Below are positions 54,731 through 64,000 of a stretch of DNA of 64,000 bases, piece by piece. The translations under genes and the position numbers were made by a program. The stretch is from Meconema thalassinum (Eukaryota; Arthropoda; Insecta; Orthoptera; Tettigoniidae). Below the pieces are notes generated by a model, which did no database searches, was not told the DNA's origin, and was given only the letters and a program-made list of their open reading frames with translations. The stretch is taken from assembly GCA_946902985.2 (NCBI GenBank), contig OX336388.2, positions 223,408,467 to 223,472,466 of the forward strand, read 5' to 3'. Position 1 is the stretch's first letter; every line of letters begins with the position of its first letter.

Positions 54731-55030
54731 TCAAATCTTGCCAAATGTCTTTCTTCTCTCTGCCCACATTCGCTTCGTCCTCTCTGATCTCTGCTTTCGG
54801 AGCTGTTCAATGTTCCGTGGATGCTTTCGTTGTCTTTCTTGTTCCTCCCTGAAGATCACTTTTTGAATTTTGTCCCAAAATAAATTCCTATTACATGTAT
54901 TTGTAATGTCAATGTCAGCTTCCTTAAGATCCTTTAATGTCTGTGTAAACCACGCTGGTTGAATTTCAAGTTTTAAAATTTTATAAAAAACTTGTTTTGT
55001 TAGCCTGTCATTATTCGTTCTATTTAAATG
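54731..55030 (-). pseudogene. LINE 3' fragment (ER(R/T)K type)
   Basis: The minus strand reads RLTKQVFYKILK...W, then DLKEADIDI and RSERTKRMWAERRK, similar in layout to 59063-59410. A C-terminal region of one LINE family. Confidence 0.55.
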
Positions 55031-55454
55031 CCCAAACAAGAAGTTCAGCAAAGAACATATAGCCTACTTTCTCCTAAATGTATGGGTATATTTATAACTC
55101 TTTGTCCTCATCCCTAAAACCACCTCTACCACCATGTAGTGTTTGTTTTCTTTTATATTGATAATTAGCCAGTAAGTGTCAAAATCAATATTATATACTT
55201 TATGATGATTGAATAACAAAACTACTAACTTATTGTAATGCATTCACGTCCGTTAATCTCTATATTAAGCCAGCCTGCAAACTTAAGGATCTATCGTTTT
55301 GGGTACCTTCCCCTTAAAAAATCCGCGCCAATCACAGTAGGTTGGTGCTGCGACCTAGCAGTGAATTCATATTTATCTAGTACGCCTCTGGGTGTTCAAC
55401 GAGTAGGCAGTTTAAAGTAGCCAGGAGGGAGGCGATCCAACTGGCAGTGTTTAA

Positions 55455-56222
55455 TGATAGAGCGTACAGTCACTCGTCCTGCTAGAAGGACCTTCCGGAA
55501 GTACTTTTGTACACAGCGGTGCGTCCTTCCAGCAGGACTTTGGACCCTTATGGCAAATGTTTGAACTGGCCTTCCAGCAGGACGCGTCCTTCCGGCAGTA
55601 CTTTGGGTTATCAGAGCGTAATAATATTGCAGTTCTGGTACTGGGCAAACAATAAAAGTCTGTAAATATTCTAAAATATTCAATATGACTCATATTGACT
55701 AATACAATAACTGTCTCTTAACAACATATTGACTCTAAAATATATAAACGTATAAAGTATAAACGTGTTTTCTTATAGTACAGAGACTAAATAAATGTAT
55801 GAGCGACGGCGCGTCCATCACTCGAGAATAAATAAATTAAAAAAAGCCTAGTTGTGTTTTTGTCAATATCCCACTGCACAGTTGCACAACTACACGTAAT
55901 TTAAACTACAGTACCATGACATTTACTGATATCATAATTACTAGCAAATAACGAGCGACTCCATGCATCTCCGCTGTTTGGAGCATCGAAATAGGTAGCA
56001 AAAACATAAACACAGTCACTATTACGTATAATCGCCGCCATTACTGAACGGTCAGAGCTACCAACTTCAGACTTGCATGCGCTGATTCGTTACATTTCCC
56101 TCTATATAATGGAAAAAAGAACGGTCCTGCCAGCAGGACGCTTCGTCCTCATATAAGCAATTGAATTACGTACTCAAATGAGGACCTAACTTCCTGCCGG
56201 CAGTGCCTTGTACGTTCTATCA
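55455..56222. mobile_element. piggyBac-like MITE, 768 bp
   Basis: Inverted ends TGATAGA(G/A)CGTACA are flanked on both sides by TTAA (55451-55454 and 56223-56226), the piggyBac target. Subterminal repeats with CCTTCC(G/A)GCAG(G/T)AC lie near both ends. No transposase. Confidence 0.75.
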
Positions 56223-56599
56223 TTAAAGGTAATCGGAGCGGGATCGTGGCTAATAGTCGAACTACCAGTATTACAAAATTTCCATACTTTAGGAAGCCAG
56301 GTATTGACACAGCGGTATATTTGGAACAATACTACCCACATAACCCACAAGAGGACAGCACCGTACAGAGACATTAAGAAGGCTGTGGTTGATAACAACG
56401 TGTATCTAATTCTTCTATTCTCCTTTTCGTAATGTCTTCTGTTTATGTGCAATGCTGGGACTGTGATTTTATTAATAAACGAGTGTATACATTAGCCTCC
56501 CCTTTGAGCTAAATGACATTTTATTCAGTATCTGTGAAAAGGGCTTGTGCACATCATTTGTAAAAGAATTCAAGAAAAAAAAAAGTCAACTGTAGCAGT

Positions 56600-56660
56600 A
56601 TTCGATCCCCAGTCAACTGCGTGACAGGCTAACACGCTAGCCCAGAGCTAAACATATCCG
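56600..56660 (-). other. tRNA-like fragment
   Basis: The minus strand reads GCTCTGGGCTAGCGTGTTAGC then a B-box-like GGGATCGAATAC. No complete cloverleaf; probably a SINE remnant. Confidence 0.3.
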
Positions 56661-57347
56661 TAACATCATGGCGATCTTAACTGATATATTAGATTCAACC
56701 TGTTGGCAAATAATGACTTGAAATAAACTATTTCTTCACTGCAGTACATCTTCATTATAGATCATTTCATACAAAGTTTATATTATTGTATCAGTAGGGT
56801 ATATCGCATACAACATACTAAAACTACTGAAATATAAGACAGGCTCATGAGGACAGCTGCCATCTTGTCGTGTGGCAGATACAGCTCAGCTCTTTTAAGC
56901 CAGTCATACAGAATAATATTATAGTATTAAATTATAATAAATAACGGATCACGACCTTCAGGATAGCTTAAACCACCCTAGGCTTGATAATCTGAATTGG
57001 TGGGTCTTAAGCTATTGATTATAATGGTTGCATAATTCACACGGCCATCATCCTGAAATGGCAAGGCCGATGACCTTGAAGTTTGGGTGAAAGACGCGTC
57101 CTATATAAAGGTATGTTGTCACCAAATTTGGTAGAGATCGGATGATTAGTTTAGCCGTAATTTGAGTTTACGTTTTGAACGTTTGAGTGGCCGCCATTCA
57201 GTTTTGGTAAAGATGGCGGCGATATAAAGTATGGCACTGAGGTGCCCTATGCTAGAGCTATCTCTGTACCAAATTTCGTTCAATTCGGTTTCACCGTGTT
57301 CGAATTGATAGGGGGGGACAGACATTCAGAGTACACTCACTCACTCA

Positions 57348-57386
<39 letters not shown>

Positions 57387-57477
57387 TCACACACACACAT
57401 ACACACAGACAGACACACAATTTTTCGCCCTGTGTTGATCTCATAAGTCTACTTTCATTTTTTGCAAAAATCGGAAG

Positions 57478-58200
57478 TAGGCTAAAAATGACATTCGTCG
57501 TTTGCGCACGGTGTGAATTATGTTCTCCACATGGGTGTGTATTTCCTTGTTAGGTCGTGGTCTGTTATAGTCTGTTTCTGTTTTTCTTGGGCCAAGGAAG
57601 CATCGAACCAATCTTCTTTCCATGAGCATTATTTTGTTTATGTCACCTTTCCGCATTAACTTTAATGTTTTAGCTCCAAAGAGTGCTTCAGGTCTCACCA
57701 CAGAATTGTAATGTTTAATTTTAGTGTCTCATGATAATGCCTTCTTCTTCTAAACATTTCTGGTGATCTGAAATGCTACGTTCATTTTCTTTGCTCGGAC
57801 CTCTAAGCTATTTTTTCATTGTTATTGATAGTTATCCATTCAACTAAATACTTAAACGAGTTAACTTTGTGTATTTTGTTTTGGTTTATGATTATTACAT
57901 CAGGATAATCTTGAACATTCGTTATAAATTCTGTCTTGGGGAAGGAGAATTGTAAACCTATTTTTCCTGCTTGCTCCATTGAGTTTTCTACATGGAACTT
58001 TGCATTTTCTGGTGTGTCCGTGATCAGAGCAATGTCATCCGCGAAAGCCAAGCAATCTAAATGGATATTATCTTTTTTACTTCCCAAATTTATATCTTTC
58101 GTGTCTGATTTTCTCCATTCTCTAATCACCTTCTCCAGAGCACAATTAAAAAGCAAAGGCGACAACCCATCTCCCTGTCTGACTCCTGTCTTATTTTATT
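57478..58200 (-). pseudogene. LINE reverse transcriptase fragment
   Basis: The minus strand reads TGVRQGDGLSPLLFN, LAFADDIALIT (palm motif) and FKYLVEW, then after frameshifts VVRPEALFGAKTL and KRRMSFLAYF. It ends at the tail of the family-3 repeat. Confidence 0.75.
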
Positions 58201-59062
58201 TTATTAATTTGCACACCTCTGTAAGTTGGCAATACTGCTTAGAGATGACACTGTGACCATAGCGCCCAGAAGGACACCCCTGCTTCCTATATCTAGAACT
58301 TTTTTCCTCGTTCTTGCAGGCTCCTTGATATATGGTAATGGCTTGGAAGTGTAAGGAGATGTGAGAGAGGAAGAGAGTGGGGGGTGAGGGAGGTTCGTTT
58401 TAATTTGAGAGATAACGGCAATATGCAAAGTATACGCGAAGTATTAATTTTACTAGGGCTTCGTACGGGAGGAACTCTGGGGACACGGACTGTATATATA
58501 TATGTGTATTGGTGTGTATGACTCCGAAGAAACTAACTTTATGTATGTTTGTTCAGCAAACTGGGAAGAGAGAGGAAATGGTGGGGGTGGGGTAGATACA
58601 GTAAGCGTTCCGTCCATATCTTAAGATGAAATAATGTGGAAAAGATTGTTAAGTATTGCTTGAAATATTAAAAGTATTTTTTTAATTCCTACTGGAAAGT
58701 TTTTGTTTGGTTAAGAGAAGTGCTTTTCTAAAACACAGAACTCTGTAAATTAGTAGTTAAACTGCAGGTAGATAATACTGCACGTTCTTTTTATAGGATA
58801 GGATAGTGGTCTATATGGTACTATGCTATTCTAAACAGCCTCGTCAAACACTAAATAATGTAGTTTAATTGCTGCTTACACGTACATGTTTCGGTGTTCA
58901 ATGTAACTGGGGTTGGTAAGATTAAAAGGGGCCGCTTATGGAGGTTGCACACAATGGAAACAAAATCAGTTCCTGGTAATACATGACTCTGGCTTGGACA
59001 CATTTCCTCTACATCTGATACCAATCATTTTATGCATTTCTTCTTCTTTGTTCGATTTTGGC
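58201..59062. other. Non-coding, no feature recognised
   Basis: Purine-rich stretches around 58350-58390 and 58560-58600; no gene or transposon end recognised. Confidence 0.35.
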
Positions 59063-59410
59063 CTACTTTGGACCACGGGAATCAATTGGCTTGCTGATTA
59101 GTCCTTTTTTCTGCTCCCAGAAACTCTTCATCCTTTCACTGTGGATTCTCTTCCTTTCTTCCGACCAGATGTTCTTGGCTCTTCTCCTTTGATTTTCCTG
59201 GAATCCCTTGAATGCATCAATCCTACCTCGAAACACCTCTCTATTCCATATCTCATTTGGACTGACCCCAACTTCCTCCATATCCTTTCTTATTTCATCT
59301 ACCCATTTTGTAGTCGCTTTTATCTTGGTGATGTAATTAAAGATCTTCTTCGTTAGTCGATATCGCTCATTCTCGTAAGGTGTCCATAGAACGTCAATCT
59401 TCTTATTTAT
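59063..59410 (-). pseudogene. LINE 3' fragment
   Basis: The minus strand reads DVLWTPYENERYRLTKKIF, then NIWSEERKRIHSERMKSFWE. This block usually follows the reverse transcriptase in the same type of LINE as 57478-58200. Confidence 0.65.
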
Positions 59411-59415
59411 TTTAT

Positions 59416-60202
59416 ACTAGCTGAAGTACCCGTGCTTCGCTACGCGTCATAATTAAATTAAAATGTGAAGGTGACAGTGTTAAAACAGGGTATAGGCGAG
59501 GTGCTGCGCAGAGGGAGATTAAGGATGGAACATTTTGTCCAACTACACCACTCGGCGTTGACCGTGTTTTATAGCACAAATTTAGGTTTTACTCACTAAC
59601 CGTTGGAGATACCTTTCGGATAGAAAATGTAATTTTAAACCTCGTATATCCCATCAAAAGTTTGCTACTTCTTAACGTTCTCTTTTTATTTGAAATGGAA
59701 ATATGAAAGTTTTAAACCAAAGGGTGTAGAGACGTCACTAAAATGATCACCATTTTAAATAGGGAAAAGTATTGAAATCAAAAGAAACCTATATGTTAAC
59801 CAGCTAAATCAGCTACTTCCATGTAAAAATTCATGTAAATCGGACCAGTGGTACTTGCGTGATTGAGTAATACACAGACACACACCATCTCATTTTTTGC
59901 CTCGCTTCGCTCGCGTCATAGTCGTGTCATATTGTTATTCAATGAAATGCAGGTTGAACCCCGTTACTACCACTTTAGAACCTGAATATCCAAAAATCCC
60001 TCCTTAGTAGACTTTTTCGACACACAACAAACATATCCCCAAAATATAATTCTTCTAACTTTAATAGTTTGGGTTAGTCGATGAGAGTGAACATCCAAAA
60101 ATCCTTCCTTAGTGGACGTTTTTCTTCCGGAATTTCACCCCTCCCCATAGGCCCCTTAAATTGGATTTATGAAAAAATCGGTTGAACACCTATTTATTGT
60201 AT

Positions 60203-60247
<45 letters not shown>

Positions 60248-62575
60248 ATCTGATTATTTTCCTCCGAGTTTCAAACTCCTCGCCTATGTCGTTTAAGAGA
60301 TACACGCTCCGTTAAGAATCTTTCAACCCCCCACTTTTCATCCCTTTCACCTCATAATATACACTACATCGAAAAACTATTAGACATGTGTCAGCTTATT
60401 TTTAATGATTAGTATATATGCCAAGTATCACATCCCCCAATGAAACCACTCGTGAGATATTGGTATTCAATGAAATGCACGTTTACCCCCTTAACTCCTA
60501 TTTAGAACCTGAATATTCAAAACTCTTTCCTTAGTGGACGTTTTCGACATACAACGAACATATCCCCAAAATTTCATGTTTCTAACTTCAATAAGTTTGG
60601 CTGGGCGATGATGAGTGAGTCAGTCAGGACATTTTCTTTCATTTATTTTTGATAATTTCACCCCTCCCCATGAACCCCTTAAATTGGATTTATGAAACAA
60701 ACGTTCGAACATCTACTTACTTATTTAAAACTGTTTTCCCCCTGAGTTTGATGAGTGAGTAAGTGAGTCAATCAGTTAGGACACTTTCTTTCCTGTTTTT
60801 TCCCCCAGAATTTCACCCCTCTCCAAGGGCCCCTTAAATTGGATTTATGAAAAAACGGTCGAACACCTATTTACTTGTATTTTAAGCTGCTTTACCCGCC
60901 GAATTTCAAACTTCTCGCCTATGTCGTTTAAGAGATACACGCTCCGTTAAGAATTCCTCAACCCCCAATTTTCACCCCTTTCACCTCATAATATACCCCA
61001 CATCGATAAACCCTTAGACATATGTCTGATTATTTTTAATGATTAGTTTATATACCGAATATTACATCCCCAAAGAAACAAATCATGAGATATCGTTATT
61101 CAATGAAATGCACGCTTACCCCCTTAACATCTCTTTAAAACCCGAATAAACAAAAATCATTCCTTAGTTGACGTTTTCGACATACAGCGAACATATTACC
61201 AAAATTTCATGTTTCCAACTTTAATAGTTTTCGCTGGGCGTGATGAGTGAGTGAGTCAGACAGGACATTTTCTTTCAATTATTTTTACCACAATTTCACC
61301 CCTCCCCATGGGCCCCTTAAATTGGATTGATGATAAAACGCTTGAACACCTATTAACTTATTTTTTAAGCTGTCTTTTTCTCCTGAGTTTGAAGAGTGAG
61401 TGAGTTAGTCAGTCAGTTCGGACATTTTCACTCCTTTCTTCCCCCAGAATTTCACCCCATCCCATGGGCCCCTTAAATTAATTTATGAAAAAACGGTCGA
61501 ACACCGATTTACTAATTTTTTTAGCTGATTTTTTCCCGCTGAGTTTTAAATTTCTCGCCAATGTCGTTTAATAGATAGGCCAACGCGCTCCGTTAGGAAT
61601 CCTTCAACCCCCACTTTTCACCCCTTTCACCTCATAATAATACACCACATCGAAAAACCCTTAGACACATGTCTGCTTATTTTTAATGATTAGTTTATAT
61701 GCCGAGTATCACATCCACAAATGAAATCACTCGTGAGATATTGTTATTCAATGAAATGCAGGTATAACCTCCTTAAGACCCCTTTAGAAACAGAATATCC
61801 AAAAATCCTCCCTTAGTGTACGGTTTTAACATACAAGGAACATATCCCCAAAATGCCATGTTTCCAACTTCAATGTTTTTGGCTGGGCGATGATGAGTGA
61901 GTGAATGAGTCTGGACATTTTCTTTCATTTTTTTTTCTTCAGAATTTCACCCCTCCCGATGAACCCCTTCAATTTGATCGATCAAAAAAACCTGTCAAAC
62001 AGCTATTTACTTACTTTAAAGCATTTTCCCCCTGAGTTTGATGAGTGAGTCAGTCAGTCAATCAGTTAGGACATTTTCTTTCCTATTTCCCCCCCAGAAT
62101 TTCACCCCTCCCCATGGGCCCCTTAAATTGAATTTATGAAGAAACGGTCAAACACATATTTACTTCTTTTTTATGTTGATTTTTTTTCGCTGAGTTTCAA
62201 ACTCCTCGTCTATGTCGTTTAAGAGATACACGCTCCGTTAGGAATCTTTCAATCCCCACTCTTCACCCCTTTCACCTCATAATATACACCACATCGAAAA
62301 ACCCTCAGACCCGTGTCTTCTTATCTTTAATGATGAGTTTATATGCCGAGTATCACATCCCCCAATGAAACCAATCGGGAGATATTGCTATTCAATGAAA
62401 TGCAGGTCTACCCCCTTAACACCCCTTTAGAACCTGAATATGCAAAAATCTTCTCTTAATGGGCATTTGCGTCCCTTGAGGAAGCTGCGTACCAAATTTC
62501 ATTCCAATCCGTTCGGTGGTTTCTGAGATTTCGTGATGAATGGATGAGTGAGTGGTATTTGACAAATATATAGTA
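59416..62575 (+). repeat. Long-unit tandem repeat array (CCCGTGCTTCGCTACG type)
   Basis: Opens with GTACCCGTGCTTCGCTACG and closes with a CCAAATTTCATTCCAATCCG block and TGGATGAGTGAGTGG, termini seen in a widespread arthropod repeat. The interior has about four diverged units of roughly 640 bp. Landmarks CCTTAGTGGACGTTTT, TTTCACCCCTCCCCATG and GATACACGCTCCGTTA recur in each (for example 60530, 61163, 61811 and 62452 for the first). A (TTTA)n run is at 60200-60245. Non-coding. Confidence 0.75.
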
Positions 62576-63455
62576 GAAGATGGTGTCAAGTCTTCGTTAT
62601 GCTAAACTCGGTTGACAGTGCTGTGTGAGTAGTTGAGTAACTAACGGGATTTCAAGTAAAGATCCTCATTTTCTATACCGGTAGTGCAGAGCGCAACTGG
62701 CATCCAGTCGGCCGTGTCTCGACTTGAGCTATGTTGCCATGGAAATTTACTGCCTTGCCATTCCTTCATGAGTATATTTTATGATTTGATTAGCCTGTGC
62801 TTGAGTGCAAGAGGGCCGAAATCAGAAGAGTGAGAAAGACTATCGAAAATTCATGTATCCAGCGGTTCCTTCTGGGTCCTAAACTATGTGTATGCAAAAT
62901 TTGGTTGAGATTGGTGGAACGGTGTAGATTTGTATACGGAACAGATCCACATACATACATACAGACTTTCACTTTTATATATAAGATTTCAAAATTGTAA
63001 TCTCTTCACTTATATATTTTTTCAAGCGAGCAAGAATTCATACATCCATCCTCAAAACATGACATAACCATAGTAAATCTAAACAGCATCCTAATTTATC
63101 AATACCTCACCATGGAAACCTCCATGAATAGGCACAGCCCCCTGCAACCCATTGCTGGGGACACCACAAGGAATCAAATTAGCACTAATACTAGACTCTT
63201 CGCAGTGCCCCGACAACAGGTGGCCATGCTATAACCTATATACTAAAAGAAACAAAGGAACCGTTACAACACTCTCGTCAGTGTAGATTGAATTACGGTA
63301 AAATAAACTTAAAACTAAGTTTACAAAGATAAAAGAGATAATGAATAACCTTAGAAAACACGATTAGAAATGTAAATTAAAAGAAAGCTCACAACAATAA
63401 TTAGAGAACATATGAATAAATATGAATAGAATGAATATAAATGTACTGCTTGTTA
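62576..63455. other. Non-coding, no feature recognised
   Basis: Short motifs such as ACATACATACATACAG (62950) suggest a further repeat end, but I cannot assign it. No gene. Confidence 0.35.
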
Positions 63456-63467
63456 ATAAATATGGTT

Positions 63468-63505
63468 CGATTATAGTGATTTGGACGTCGCTGCTATAGA
63501 GAGTT
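63468..63505. repeat. Left end of the 33224-33376 MITE family
   Basis: ATGGTTCGATTATAGTGATT then GGACGTCGCTGCT matches the opening of the MITE at 33224; no right end seen in the window. Confidence 0.5.
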
Positions 63506-63639
63506 CGTTTTATATGTGACGGGGACCCTCGCTCGCTGGCTCGCCCGCGTTGCGCGCCTATCTCCCGCCAGGCACTTTGCCGTAATGCGACGCTCGCGCT
63601 TCACTGAATCATTGAGTATAGTAATTTGTACTTATATTT

Positions 63640-64000
63640 GTACTTGAATGTAATCCTTGACCAATTTTTTGACGAACTGACTTACGGAGAGCGATTGTCA
63701 ACTTATTTTCAACAAGATTCTGTCACTGCTCACACTGCCGAAGCATCCATGACAGAATTGCGTCGAATTTTCGGTACGAGGATTATAAGTCGGAACGTGG
63801 AGCCCCCGCGAGGCCCAGACTTATCACCATGTGACTTTTATTTGTGGGGGACGCTTAAAAATAGAGTGTATGCGAGAAACCCTCACACTATAAATGAGCA
63901 TAAAGATTATATTTCAGCTGAAATACAGTCAATCGGTGCTGAGGATCTTCAGAAAGTAAATAACAATTTCATAAAGAGGTGCCAGCGATGTGTAGCAGTG
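63640..64000 (+). pseudogene. Tc1/mariner-like transposase C-terminal part, runs off the window
   Basis: An open frame reads FDELTYGERLSTYFQQDSVT, AHTAEASMTELRRIFGTRII, then PPRGPDLSPCDFYLWG and LKNRVY. QQD and the PDLSPCDFYLW block carry the second and third catalytic acidic positions region of the IS630/Tc1/mariner superfamily. The frame is uninterrupted to base 64000, but the N-terminal half is absent upstream (GC-rich unrelated DNA at 63510-63600), so a 5' truncation is likely. It resembles the deleted copy at 40977-41345. Confidence 0.75.

Larger units (their letters stand above)
55031..57488 (+). repeat. Family-3 interspersed repeat, with nested piggyBac-like MITE
   Basis: Head AACAAGAAGTTCAGCAAAGAAC and AGCCTACTTTCTCC on the left; tail with CA microsatellite (57345-57415), GATCTCATAAG and GTCTACTTT...GAAGTAGGCTAAAAAT on the right. 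The ends match families 1 and 2, but the interior differs. Confidence 0.6.

Noticed and set aside
59416..62575. CRISPR array or satellite DNA
   Set aside because: Units are hundreds of bases long, diverged, without regular short spacers, and bounded by known dispersed-repeat ends.

Overview
The window is repeat-dominated eukaryotic DNA, almost certainly from an insect with a large genome. The evidence is A+T-rich non-coding sequence, tRNA-derived SINE copies, fragments of several LINE families, mariner/pogo/Harbinger/piggyBac-type DNA transposons, CA and AT microsatellites, and no recognisable host gene. The LINE ends with (AAC)n tails and the SINE tails recall orthopteroid (polyneopteran) genomes, but that placement is only a guess.

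The centrepiece is a complete Maverick/Polinton, a virus-like self-synthesising DNA transposon, at 9575-27022 (about 17.4 kb). It has long terminal inverted repeats (9575-11142 and 25172-27022) and a perfect 6-bp target-site duplication AACTGC (9569-9574 and 27023-27028). It carries a retroviral-type integrase with a C-terminal chromodomain, a DUF8207-like protein and an FtsK/HerA-type packaging ATPase leftwards. Rightwards come a fibre-like repeat protein, a small basic/hydrophobic virion protein, an adenovirus-type cysteine protease, minor and major capsid proteins, a BIR (IAP-type) protein, two uncharacterised proteins and a phospholipase A2 protein. A protein-primed family B DNA polymerase runs leftwards from the right arm. 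So the element has replication, integration and virion-morphogenesis modules plus an accessory block. At least four reading frames are broken; all the indels lie in short homopolymers, and the polymerase also has one in-frame TAG.

The Polinton sits in the RNase H region of a decayed LINE (about 8281-9574 and 27023-27553), which itself sits in a SINE-like repeat: three layers of nesting.

Layout: 1-8280, SINEs, degenerate A-rich minisatellites, an AT microsatellite and unique-looking DNA. 8281-27553, LINE plus Polinton. 27555-31430, a pogo-like element, SINEs, an inverted-repeat element and a LINE fragment. 31440-37130, an inverted pair of family-1 interspersed repeats enclosing a MITE, a 0.95-kb TIR element and a second pogo-like element with a C-terminal zinc-finger remnant. 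37260-41350, an RTE-like LINE, mariner fragments and a Harbinger-like element. 42730-57490, repeated copies of three related repeat families with hairpin 3' ends (Helentron-associated/HINE-like architecture), interleaved with a Transib-like element, a Tigger-like MITE, a piggyBac-like MITE and LINE pieces. 57478-59410, LINE fragments. 59416-62575, a long-unit tandem array. The right edge holds a truncated transposase running off the window.
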